The position numbers and the translations under genes are program-made. A stretch of 47,543 nt of DNA from Lachnospiraceae bacterium (GTDB lineage: Bacteria; Bacillota_A; Clostridia; Lachnospirales; Lachnospiraceae): positions 141,323-188,865 of the forward strand of contig JAQUUB010000002.1 in the NCBI GenBank assembly GCA_028694115.1, given 5' to 3'. Position 1 is the stretch's first letter. Each line of letters opens with the position of its first letter. Below the pieces are notes generated by a model. That model was not told the DNA's origin, did no database searches, and saw only the letters and a program-made list of their open reading frames with translations. Positions 26,013-33,541 of this stretch are shown in pieces.

Positions 26013-26789
26013 ATGCCACGAGGGAAATTTTTAGACGAACCAATACATAGACGTGTTACAACTTCGGGCTTTTTTTGGTTTACCCTACTTTTGTGTATTG
26101 TAGCTTTTCGTATGAAACTAGCAGAACAGGTAACTGTTAGTAGTAATGTGGATGGAAGGGAAATTCCTATTTACTGTGTAGATACAGACCACAAAGAAAT
26201 AGGAATTGCTTTTGATATTGCATGGGGAAATGAAAAGACTCAGAAGATTGTAGACACATTAAAAAAATATCATGTGAACGCAACATTTTTTATAACGGGT
26301 GGATGGGTTGATCAGTATCCAGAGGATGTAAAAGCAATTTTTGCAGCGGGCAATGAATTAGGGAATCATACGCAAAATCATAAAAATATGAGCCAGCTTT
26401 CCCATCAGGAAAAAATAGAAGAGCTCCAAGCGGTTCATAGTAAGGTAAAAGAATTAACGGGATATGAAATGCATCTCTTTCAACCACCTTATGGAGATTG
26501 TGACAACAATGTCATAAATACTGCAAAAGAGTGTGGTTACGATACCATACTATGGTCGGTGGATAGCCTTGATTGGAAAAACTATGATACGGATCGAATA
26601 GTCAATACCGTTTGTGAGAACAAAAAACTAAAAAGCGGAGCAATCATTCTGATGCATAATTGCACAGAAAACACAGTGGAGGCACTTGATTGTATCCTAT
26701 CAAATCTTAAGGATCAAGGTTATGAAATAGTACCAATTTCCGAATTGATAATGAATGGGGACCATCCTAAGGAACAATCAGATAAGTAG
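26013..26789 (+). CDS. Polysaccharide deacetylase, PdaB-like (NodB/CE4 domain)
   Basis: A 258-residue membrane-anchored deacetylase with one N-terminal transmembrane segment (about 17-36) and a CE4/NodB domain (about 65-250). Motif 1 reads 'IGIAFDIAWGNEKT', the PdaB-type variant of TFDDG; motif 2 is 'GNELGNHTQNH' with the metal-binding His pair; 'FQPPYGDCDNN', 'LWSVDSLDW' and 'GAIILMHN' follow in order. PdaB is a Bacillus sporulation protein needed for spore stability, whose substrate is still unclear; a role in wall or spore glycan is inferred. The gene stands alone between recQ and a LuxR regulator, and its ribosome site is buried in a hairpin (25970-26005). Confidence 0.88.
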   Translation: MPRGKFLDEPIHRRVTTSGFFWFTLLLCIVAFRMKLAEQVTVSSNVDGREIPIYCVDTDHKEIGIAFDIAWGNEKTQKIVDTLKKYHVNATFFITGGWVDQYPEDVKAIFAAGNELGNHTQNHKNMSQLSHQEKIEELQAVHSKVKELTGYEMHLFQPPYGDCDNNVINTAKECGYDTILWSVDSLDWKNYDTDRIVNTVCENKKLKSGAIILMHNCTENTVEALDCILSNLKDQGYEIVPISELIMNGDHPKEQSDK

Positions 26790-26849
26790 TGTGAAATAAA
26801 ATAAGAAAAGGTACTAGAAATATTTGGAATGATATGATAAGATTTGTTC

Positions 26850-26893
26850 AAAGTAGGAAGGGCTACAGCATTTGCTGTTGCCCTTCCTACTTT
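26850..26893. terminator. Near-perfect 44-base hairpin between the deacetylase and LuxR genes
   Basis: Fourteen pairs (26850-26863 with 26880-26893) are followed, after one mismatch, by six inner pairs (26865-26870 with 26873-26878). It is very stable but lacks a proper T run on the + strand (TTTGG). It may stop readthrough from the deacetylase gene or structure the LuxR leader. Confidence 0.55.
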
Positions 26894-26928
26894 GGTAGAA
26901 GAACAATTTTGAAGGGCAGGTGATTTCT

Positions 26929-27678
26929 ATGAGAACATTGGAAACGAATGATTTTATGATCTTAAATACTATCATTTACAAAATTTATACCATGGAAAAT
27001 TTTGATAATATGCGTCAGCAGTTTTTAGAACAGATGAAGATGATATTAGATTTTGATAGTGCGGATTTCTATTTGGCCTCACAAGATGATAGTAAACAAT
27101 TAATGTGTCCAATCACTTATAACTGTGATGAGGATCTGTCACAGTTATTTGATGAAATAGATTATAGCAGAGGAATTCTTTATAGTGGAAAAGGTCTGGT
27201 ATACCGGGAGACAGATATTATTTCAGATGAAACAAGGGTGCAGACAGAATATTATAGAAATGTATATCGCCCAAATAATTGGCATTATTCCCTGCAAATG
27301 ATATTAGCCAGAGAGAAAAAATTTTTAGGGGTAGTTACGTTTTATCGTACGATTGGAAAGGATAATTTTCAATATGATGATATCTTCCTTCTAGATATGC
27401 TAAAGGACCATATCGCCTTTCGGCTATATCAGAATATGAAAAATGGAGGTTGCAAGGAAGAAAAACTGACAATTACAGATGCCACGGAGAGATATGATTT
27501 AACGAAGCGAGAGCAAACCATTTTGAAACTTTTGCTTGAGGGAAAAGATAATATGGAGATATGTGAAGAAATCTCCATCAGTATCAATACCTTAAAGAAA
27601 CATATTTTAAACTTGTATCGTAAATTAGGTATAAAAAATCGCGTCCAGATGTTTAAAAAGATAAAGGAAAAGGAGTAA
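26929..27678 (+). CDS. LuxR-family transcriptional regulator with GAF-like sensor domain
   Basis: A 249-residue regulator read from the ATG at 26929 (AGGTGA six bases upstream; a GTG at 26920 lies inside that ribosome site). Residues about 15-165 look like a GAF-type ligand-binding domain ('FDSADFYLASQDD', 'NWHYSLQMILAREKKFLGVVTFYR'). The C-terminal 60 residues are a LuxR helix-turn-helix ('YDLTKREQTILKLLLEGKDN', 'EEISISINTLKKHI', 'RKLGIKNRVQM'). There is no receiver domain with phosphorylatable Asp. It precedes the P-II/Pot/oxidoreductase cluster by about 160 bases in the same direction and is its most likely regulator, with a small molecule as signal; both points are inferred from position. 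Confidence 0.85.
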   Translation: MRTLETNDFMILNTIIYKIYTMENFDNMRQQFLEQMKMILDFDSADFYLASQDDSKQLMCPITYNCDEDLSQLFDEIDYSRGILYSGKGLVYRETDIISDETRVQTEYYRNVYRPNNWHYSLQMILAREKKFLGVVTFYRTIGKDNFQYDDIFLLDMLKDHIAFRLYQNMKNGGCKEEKLTITDATERYDLTKREQTILKLLLEGKDNMEICEEISISINTLKKHILNLYRKLGIKNRVQMFKKIKEKE

Positions 27679-27740
27679 AAACACTTCTTTTTATTTACTT
27701 TATACTCAATAAGAAGTAGATAAATGGGTAAAAGTGCGAA

Positions 27741-27769
27741 TTGAATAATCCATTTTAAAGGAGTATATT
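27741..27769 (+). promoter_or_regulatory. Promoter of the P-II/pot operon
   Basis: TTGAAT (27741-27746) and TATATT (27764-27769) are separated by exactly 17 bases; they match the sigma-A consensus at four and five of six positions. Start of transcription is expected near 27776, giving a leader of about 70 bases containing the hairpin at 27800-27823. The region between the LuxR stop (27678) and this promoter has an imperfect ACTTCTT/AAGAAGT inverted repeat that may help end the LuxR transcript. Confidence 0.6.
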
Positions 27770-27799
27770 CACTGTAACATCATACATAAAAAGCGAAGG

Positions 27800-27823
27800 G
27801 GCTGTCCAAAAGGACGGTCTTTT
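27800..27823 (+). terminator. Terminator-like hairpin (possible attenuator) in the P-II leader
   Basis: An eight-base-pair stem (GGCTGTCC with GGACGGTC, two G-U pairs) with an AAAA loop is followed by TTTTCTTG. It lies between the predicted promoter and the GGGAGGAG ribosome site, about 20 bases before the ATG. A hairpin plus U run in a leader is the form of an attenuator; I see no clear alternative antiterminator. Confidence 0.5.
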
Positions 27824-27843
27824 CTTGTTTGGGAGGAGAGGCT

Positions 27844-28197
27844 ATGAAAGAATTAATTATGATTATTAGACCAGAAAAGTTAGAAGATATTAAAAGGATT
27901 TTAGATGATGTGAATTGTGGTGGAATGACATTATCAACAGTTATGGGATGCGGCACTCAAAAAGGCATCACCCCTACAGAAGGAATTAATGAAATTAAAG
28001 GATTCAAGACTACCATCAATTTATTACCAAAAATTCGTATTGAAGTGGTTGTTGATAACAAGTATGTAGAACCAATCATAATGGCTATCCGTGAGAAATG
28101 TGCAACAGATCATGTTGGTGATGGTAAGATTTTTGTCCGTAACATTGAGGAAGCCGTACGAATCAGAACAGGTGAGAGAGGTCTGAAGGCTTTATAA
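27844..28197 (+). CDS. P-II family signalling protein linked to a Pot transporter (PotN-like by context)
   Basis: A 117-residue P-II protein; the ATG at 27844 has a strong GGGAGGAG site, and a TTG at 27829 just overlaps it. Canonical P-II features are Gln39-Lys40 in 'GTQKG', the conserved Lys after 'LP' (Lys63), and the ATP-binding stretches 'HVGDGKIFV' and 'RIRTGERG'. The T-loop (about 37-58) differs in length and sequence from GlnB/GlnK and has no Tyr, so uridylylation at Tyr51 is impossible. No amtB is present; instead the next four genes encode a PotABCD importer. A P-II subfamily named PotN, encoded with potABCD in Firmicutes, is known as an energy-state sensor; this gene fits by context, but its sequence relation to PotN could not be checked. 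It probably gates the transporter or a nearby enzyme by ATP/ADP binding. Confidence 0.88.
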   Translation: MKELIMIIRPEKLEDIKRILDDVNCGGMTLSTVMGCGTQKGITPTEGINEIKGFKTTINLLPKIRIEVVVDNKYVEPIIMAIREKCATDHVGDGKIFVRNIEEAVRIRTGERGLKAL

Positions 28198-28233
28198 AAC
28201 TACGAAAATAGAAATGAAATTGAGGTGATTACT

Positions 28234-29340
28234 GTGGGACATATCGTACAAATAACAGGTGTAAATAAGATATACGGTACCAATCATGTAGTAAAGGATT
28301 TGAATCTGACAGTAGAAGAGGGTGAATTCCTTACACTTCTTGGCTCATCAGGCTGTGGTAAGACAACAACACTTCGTATGATTGCTGGATTCGAAGAACC
28401 ATCTACTGGAAGTATTAAGGTAGAAGGGGAATCCATTGAAGAAAAAGAACCATTTGAGAGGAATGTCAACACAGTTTTTCAAAGTTATGCGCTTTTTCCT
28501 CATAAAACAATTTATGACAATATCGCTTATGGATTAAAAATGAAAAAAGTTAAGAAGGATGAAATCAAGAAGCGGGTAATGGAAATGATGACGCTTGTCC
28601 AATTAGAGGGTTTTGAAAAGAGATATCCAAGTCAATTATCGGGTGGACAGAAGCAAAGAGTTGCAATTGCAAGAGCACTCATTAATCGTCCCAAAGTATT
28701 ACTTCTTGATGAACCTTTGGGAGCTCTTGATTTAAAGCTTCGTAAACAGATGCAACTAGAACTAAAACGTCTACAGAAGAAATTAAATATTACATTCATT
28801 TATGTTACACATGATCAAGAAGAGGCACTTACAATGAGTGACCGTATTGCCATTATGCATAATGGAATTTTAAATCAGCTAGGAACACCAAGTGAAATTT
28901 ATGAACAACCAAAAACAAGATTTGTGGCAACCTTTATTGGAGAAACCAATATATTTGATGGATGCATTAATAAAATAGATGGGGAACATATAGCGGTTAC
29001 AATAGAGAATGGTACGATTATTGGATGTGGCAAAGATTTTACAGTAAATGAATATATCACAGTTTCCGTCCGGCCAGAGAAAATGAATTATTCTAAGACT
29101 CAGATAGAAGGTTTTACGGTAAAGGCAACCGTAAGAGATTATGTCTATGTAGGTTCTATTGTGAAATGTATCGCGGTACTTCCTAATGGAAATGAAATTG
29201 TGATTGAGCGTTTAGCAGGACAGAGCTTACCAGAGGCAGGTGAGATGATCTACTTCTATTGGAATGAAAAAGATGCGGTATTAATTCATAATCAAGACCA
29301 ACTGATTTATCACGCCATGGATAGTATTAAGCTTTTATAG
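28234..29340 (+). CDS. potA: Spermidine/putrescine-type ABC transporter ATP-binding protein PotA
   Basis: A 368-residue ATPase of the Pot/CUT1-like class. Walker A 'GSSGCGKTTTLRMIAG', Q-loop 'VFQSYALFPHKT', signature 'LSGGQKQRVAIARAL', Walker B 'VLLLDEPLGALD' and the switch His in 'YVTHDQEEALTMSD' are all present. A C-terminal TOBE_2 domain (about 275-368; 'VSVRPEKM') is typical of PotA. The GTG at 28234 is preferred as start because GAGGTGAT lies six bases upstream; the GTG at 28225 is part of that site. It follows the P-II gene by 36 bases and precedes potB by 11. Confidence 0.94.
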   Translation: MGHIVQITGVNKIYGTNHVVKDLNLTVEEGEFLTLLGSSGCGKTTTLRMIAGFEEPSTGSIKVEGESIEEKEPFERNVNTVFQSYALFPHKTIYDNIAYGLKMKKVKKDEIKKRVMEMMTLVQLEGFEKRYPSQLSGGQKQRVAIARALINRPKVLLLDEPLGALDLKLRKQMQLELKRLQKKLNITFIYVTHDQEEALTMSDRIAIMHNGILNQLGTPSEIYEQPKTRFVATFIGETNIFDGCINKIDGEHIAVTIENGTIIGCGKDFTVNEYITVSVRPEKMNYSKTQIEGFTVKATVRDYVYVGSIVKCIAVLPNGNEIVIERLAGQSLPEAGEMIYFYWNEKDAVLIHNQDQLIYHAMDSIKLL

Positions 29341-29351
29341 GAGGATGCCAT

Positions 29352-30230
29352 ATGAGAAAAAAACAGTCAAAGCATGAATGGAAATCCAATATTTTACCAG
29401 CGATTGTTATGGTTGGTCCGGTTAGCATGTGTTTAGTTTTTCTAGTAGCAATTCCTCTAATGTATATAGTGATTATGAGCTTTTGCTCCATTGACGAATA
29501 CTATAATGTAGTTTTTAAATTTACTACTTCAAATTATGCAAGGCTTGTTAGTCTGGACTATTTAAAAATATATGCGCAGTCGTTAATGATTGCATTATTG
29601 ACTACATTTGTTTGTATTTTAATTGCATATCCTTTTTCTTATTTAATAGCAAGAACAAAAAGTAAGAGGAAAAAGCTTTTATACATGCTTGTGATTGTCC
29701 CGTTCTGGACAAATTCTCTGATTCGTATTTATGGATGGAGAACGTTTCTTGGAACAAACGGTTGGCTCAACTCAGTCCTACAGTTTCTACATATTACGAA
29801 TGAGCCACTAGATTTACTATTTAAACAAGGAACTACGATACTAGGATTGGTGTATTGTTTATTTCCTTTTATGGTACTTCCGTTATATACGGCAATTGAA
29901 AAATTAGATACGAGCCTTTTGGAGGCATCAGCGGATCTTGGAGCAAAAAAGGCAGCCACCTTTTTTGAAGTAATCCTTCCCTTAACGGCAAGTGGAATTT
30001 TTTCGGGAAGTATTATGATCTTTATTCCATGCCTTGGATATTTCTTTGTTTCGGATATTCTGGGAGGTGGAAATTCAGATGTAATCGGAAATCTAATTGA
30101 ACGTCAGTTCCAAAGTGGAAACAATTGGCCACTAGGTGCTGCATTATCGATTATACTAATTGCCATTACTTTGATTCTAGTAAAGGTTTATCAGAAGATG
30201 GGTGGCGATATGGAAAGTTTGGGGGTGTAG
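29352..30230 (+). CDS. potB: Spermidine/putrescine-type ABC transporter permease PotB
   Basis: A 292-residue inner-membrane permease with about six transmembrane helices. The family's EAA loop, which contacts PotA, reads 'EASADLGAKKAATFFEVILP' (about 196-215). 'PFWTNSLIRIYGWRTFLG' and 'YCLFPFMVLPLYTAIEKL' are typical of PotB. AGGAGGATGCC lies before the ATG. It pairs with PotC, whose start follows three bases after this stop. The substrate is set by PotD and cannot be told from this subunit. Confidence 0.93.
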   Translation: MRKKQSKHEWKSNILPAIVMVGPVSMCLVFLVAIPLMYIVIMSFCSIDEYYNVVFKFTTSNYARLVSLDYLKIYAQSLMIALLTTFVCILIAYPFSYLIARTKSKRKKLLYMLVIVPFWTNSLIRIYGWRTFLGTNGWLNSVLQFLHITNEPLDLLFKQGTTILGLVYCLFPFMVLPLYTAIEKLDTSLLEASADLGAKKAATFFEVILPLTASGIFSGSIMIFIPCLGYFFVSDILGGGNSDVIGNLIERQFQSGNNWPLGAALSIILIAITLILVKVYQKMGGDMESLGV

Positions 30231-30233
30231 TTG

Positions 30234-31034
30234 ATGAATAAAAAAAGAAGAGAAAAAGTAAAAAAGGGGTTTGGAATTGGATTTTGCACACTCGTTTATT
30301 TGTTTCTATTTTTACCAATTTCCGTTATTGTTGTAAATTCTATGAATGCCACAACTTCAAAACCTTATCTTTCATGGAAGGGTTTTACTCTTAGCTGGTA
30401 TGTGAAGCTATTTGATAACACAGCTCTTCTGCAATCCTTTGGAAATACAATTATAATTGCAATTATAAGTACAGTACTTGCAACGGTGATTGGGACACTT
30501 GGTGCAGTAGGGATGTATAAATATAAATTCCGTGGAAAAAAAATTATTGATGGATTACTCTATATTCCTGTAGTAATACCAGAAATTGTACTTGGAATAT
30601 CTTTATTAACAATGTTTTCCAAAGTAAACATTCCAAGAGGGATATTAACTTTAATCCTGGCACATGTTACCTTCTCGGTACCTTTTGTAATATTTAATGT
30701 TCGTGCTAGATTATCAGGCTATGATAATTCGATTGAAGAAGCAAGCATGGACCTTGGTGCCAACCGGACGGTTACATTTTTTGAAATTACACTGCCTGTA
30801 TTATCACCGGGAATAGCGGGAGGAGCATTATTAGCTTTTACACTTTCTATTGATGATGTTATTATTAGTTATTTTGTAAACGGGCAAACAAAGACATATC
30901 CTTTAAAAGTCATGGAGAGTATTAAGAGTGGTGTTTCCCCTGATGTAAATGCACTTTCTACATTTATTCTGTTAGGAACAATTGTATTGGTTGCACTAAC
31001 GCAGAGTGACATGATAAAAAAAGTAAAAGAATGA
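30234..31034 (+). CDS. potC: Spermidine/putrescine-type ABC transporter permease PotC
   Basis: A 266-residue permease with six predicted transmembrane helices and the EAA motif 'EEASMDLGANRTVTFFEITL'. The stretch 'AFTLSIDDVIISYFVNG' is characteristic of PotC. The ATG at 30234 has GGGGGTG about eight bases upstream; a TTG at 30231 is an alternative with worse spacing. It follows potB by three bases and precedes potD by 41. Confidence 0.93.
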   Translation: MNKKRREKVKKGFGIGFCTLVYLFLFLPISVIVVNSMNATTSKPYLSWKGFTLSWYVKLFDNTALLQSFGNTIIIAIISTVLATVIGTLGAVGMYKYKFRGKKIIDGLLYIPVVIPEIVLGISLLTMFSKVNIPRGILTLILAHVTFSVPFVIFNVRARLSGYDNSIEEASMDLGANRTVTFFEITLPVLSPGIAGGALLAFTLSIDDVIISYFVNGQTKTYPLKVMESIKSGVSPDVNALSTFILLGTIVLVALTQSDMIKKVKE

Positions 31035-31075
31035 AGGAATTAAAAGGCGTAAGTAATTAGAGAGGAAGGGATATT

Positions 31076-32134
31076 ATGAAAAAAAAATTATTATGTATGG
31101 CATTAGCAGTAATGCTTGTTGTATCTATGTTAACTGGATGTGGTGAGTCAAAGGAAACGAGTGCAAGTGGAGAGAGTCTGAATATTTTTGTATGGACAGA
31201 ATATGTTCCAGATTCTGTTGTTAAGAAATTTGAAGACGAGACGGGGATTAAGGTAAATGTATCCACCTATTCATCAAATGAAGATATGCTTGCAAAGGTA
31301 AAATCAGAATCAGAAGGAACCTATGACATTGTATTGCCAACTGATTATATGGTTGAGCATATGATTTCACAGGGGATGTTAGAAAAGATTGATAAGGAGG
31401 CATTAACAAATCTTAATAACATTGGAGAAGAATACCTAGATCCATCTTACGATCCTGGCAATTTATATACAGCACCTTATCAAGGTGGAGTAGCAGCCAT
31501 TGCAGTAAATAAATCAAAGGTAGATATGACGATTACAAGCTATGATGATTTGTTTGATCCTTCTTTGAAAAATTCACTGGTTGCACTAGATGATTATCGT
31601 GCAGTCATCGGTATGACAGCTAGAAGTATGGGTTATAGCATGAATGAAACAGACGAAGCAGTTCTTTCAGAGATACAGGATAAATTACTGACGCTAAAGG
31701 ATAATATCAAATTGTATGATTCAGATAGTCCTAAATCAGCACTTATTTCAGGTGATTGTTCAGCAGGTTTTGTGTGGAGTGCGGAAGCTGCTTTAGCAAT
31801 GGATGAGAATTCTGACATTGAGATTGTATACCCGAAAGAAGGAGCCTATCTTTTCATGGATAATTGGGCGATACCAAAGGGGGCAAAGAACTATGATGCA
31901 GCTATGAAATTTATTGATTTCATGCTAAAACCTGAGACCGCAAAATTAGTACTAGAGGAGTTCCCATATTTAAGTCCAAACACAGCAGCAGTAGAGTCAA
32001 TGGGTGAAGAATTTGCTGCTAATCCTGCAAAAAATCCTCCAGCAGATGTGATTGCAGCAGGAGAATACGTACAGAATCTTGATACCGAGACTTTAGCAAT
32101 CTATGATGATATGTGGACGAAATTGAAAAATTAG
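31076..32134 (+). CDS. potD: Polyamine-type solute-binding lipoprotein PotD
   Basis: A 352-residue lipoprotein (lipobox 'LTGC', Cys22) that captures substrate for PotABC at the membrane surface. It starts the mature fold with 'LNIFVWTEYVPDSVVKKFED', a clear PotD/PotF signature including the Trp-Thr-Glu-Tyr of the binding cleft. Further family marks are 'YDIVLPTDYMVEHM', 'APYQGGVAAIAVN', 'AGFVWSAEA' and 'LFMDNWAIP'. By eye alignment with E. coli PotD, Asp168 and Asp257 equivalents are kept, while Glu171 appears replaced by Ala ('LDDYRAV') and Trp255 by Phe. This suggests a changed ligand, for instance a shorter diamine or an amino-acid-like cation, but a real alignment is needed. AGAGGAAGGG precedes the ATG. 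Confidence 0.92.
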   Translation: MKKKLLCMALAVMLVVSMLTGCGESKETSASGESLNIFVWTEYVPDSVVKKFEDETGIKVNVSTYSSNEDMLAKVKSESEGTYDIVLPTDYMVEHMISQGMLEKIDKEALTNLNNIGEEYLDPSYDPGNLYTAPYQGGVAAIAVNKSKVDMTITSYDDLFDPSLKNSLVALDDYRAVIGMTARSMGYSMNETDEAVLSEIQDKLLTLKDNIKLYDSDSPKSALISGDCSAGFVWSAEAALAMDENSDIEIVYPKEGAYLFMDNWAIPKGAKNYDAAMKFIDFMLKPETAKLVLEEFPYLSPNTAAVESMGEEFAANPAKNPPADVIAAGEYVQNLDTETLAIYDDMWTKLKN

Positions 32135-32151
32135 GTTGTTTTAACTGAATT

Positions 32152-32201
32152 GCACCTCCAAGTGTTAGTGATAAAAACTAATATCAGGGGGTGCGTTTTT
32201 T
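32152..32201 (+). terminator. Rho-independent terminator after potD
   Basis: GCACCTCC (32152-32159) pairs with the GGGGGTGC ending at 32194, with an inner TTAGT/ACTAA stem, and TTTTTT follows. It stands 17 bases after the potD stop and 21 bases before the next gene, so it ends or dampens transcription between transporter and enzyme genes. Confidence 0.85.
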
Positions 32202-32222
32202 GAGAAAAGGGAGAGAATAGAT

Positions 32223-33371
32223 ATGAGAGTTGATTTTTTGTATTTGAATGAGAGTGATATGATAAAAGCGGGTGTGCTTGATGCAGGGAAATGCGTAGAA
32301 ACTATGAGAGAGACGATGTCCTTATTTGGAAAAAGGGATTTTATATTGGGGGGACCCAAGGCTGACGAACATGGGCTTCAAGTAAACTTTCCGGCAAAAT
32401 CAGATATTGAAAATTTCCCGTTAGACGATGGACCAGATAGGCGTTTTATGGCTATGCCCGCCTATCTAGGAGGTAAATATCATGTTGCAGGACAAAAGTT
32501 TTATGGGTCTAACAGTCATAATTTAGAGAAAGGACTTCCCCGTTCAATTTTAATGGTGACACTTTCTGATGTGGAAACAGGAGCTCCAATCGCTCATATG
32601 TCAGCAAACCTATTAAGTGCGATGCGTACAGGAGCGATGCCAGCAATGTCATCTACTTATTTATCTTGTAAGAATCCCAAGATACTATCACTCATAGGAC
32701 CTGGAGTTATTAATAAATGTGCATTTATGTGCTTTATGGCAGTACAACCTTCTATTGACACTGTAAAAATAAAGGGAAGTACAAAAACCTCTAAATCAGC
32801 ATTAGCAATGAAGGAATTTATTGAGAAGGATTATCCACAGATTAAGAATATTATTATGTGTGAAACACTGGAAGAAGCATGCAGGGACTCAGATCTTGTG
32901 AGCGAGGCCATGTCTGTAACAAAAACAGATATGGAAGAATTCAAACTAGAATGGTTTAAAAAGGGTGCTTCTGTTTTTTCAATGGGAAGTTTCTTTGCAA
33001 AAGAATATGATAAATTTTTAGGAACTACAATGGTTTCTGATAATTATGGAATGTACGAAAAATATATGAAAAATTTTGTTGCACGTGGGCCAGTTGATGA
33101 ATTTGGAAACAAAAGAGAGTGGTGTATCATGGGAATGCATTTTGTCTACCTTGTCGATCAACAAAAAACAGAAAGAAGTCATGTTGTGAATCTATCAGAT
33201 ATTATTAATGGAGCATCAAAAGGAAGAACTTCAGAGGATGAGATTATCATGTGTACGATTGGTGGTATGCCACTAGAAGATTTATCCTGGGGGTATGAAT
33301 GCTATAAAAGTGCAAGGGAAAAAGGAATCGGAACACTTTTAAACCTCTGGGATGAACCATTTATGAAATAA
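32223..33371 (+). CDS. Ornithine cyclodeaminase / mu-crystallin family protein, copy 1
   Basis: A 382-residue protein of the OCD superfamily, whose members (ornithine cyclodeaminase, alanine dehydrogenase of the mu-crystallin type, ketimine reductase, arginine dehydrogenase) use NAD(P) on amino or imino acids. Family signs are 'RRFMAMPAYLGG', 'AGQKFYGSN' with the substrate-binding Lys, 'SANLLSAMRTGAM' with the carboxylate-binding Arg, and the nucleotide loop 'LIGPGVINKC'. That loop departs from GxGxxG at its last position (Asn), so cofactor binding may be altered. It is longer than classical OCD (about 330-350) and clearly related to the next gene. Some databases name similar long OCD-like proteins 'tyramine oxidase subunit B'; I could not check this. 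AAGGGAGAG precedes the ATG. Confidence 0.87.
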   Translation: MRVDFLYLNESDMIKAGVLDAGKCVETMRETMSLFGKRDFILGGPKADEHGLQVNFPAKSDIENFPLDDGPDRRFMAMPAYLGGKYHVAGQKFYGSNSHNLEKGLPRSILMVTLSDVETGAPIAHMSANLLSAMRTGAMPAMSSTYLSCKNPKILSLIGPGVINKCAFMCFMAVQPSIDTVKIKGSTKTSKSALAMKEFIEKDYPQIKNIIMCETLEEACRDSDLVSEAMSVTKTDMEEFKLEWFKKGASVFSMGSFFAKEYDKFLGTTMVSDNYGMYEKYMKNFVARGPVDEFGNKREWCIMGMHFVYLVDQQKTERSHVVNLSDIINGASKGRTSEDEIIMCTIGGMPLEDLSWGYECYKSAREKGIGTLLNLWDEPFMK

Positions 33372-33457
33372 TATAATACTTTTGGGTTATATATGGAAAT
33401 ACATAAGTAGAATAATGGTATTTGGTGGTAATTGAAGAAGTATTTTCAAAAGATTAA

Positions 33458-33516
33458 AATAATGATAGAAAGCGATGGAGCTAAGACAAATAGTCCCATC
33501 GCTTTCTATCATTATT
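33458..33516. repeat. 21-bp perfect inverted repeat between the two OCD genes
   Basis: Bases 33458-33478 are exactly complementary to 33496-33516, with a 17-base loop. It begins 86 bases after the first OCD gene and ends 25 bases before the second. ATTT rather than a U run follows, so it looks more like an RNA stabiliser, processing site or roadblock than a standard terminator. Confidence 0.75.
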
Positions 33517-33541
33517 ATTTATAAAATGTGGAGGAATAGGT

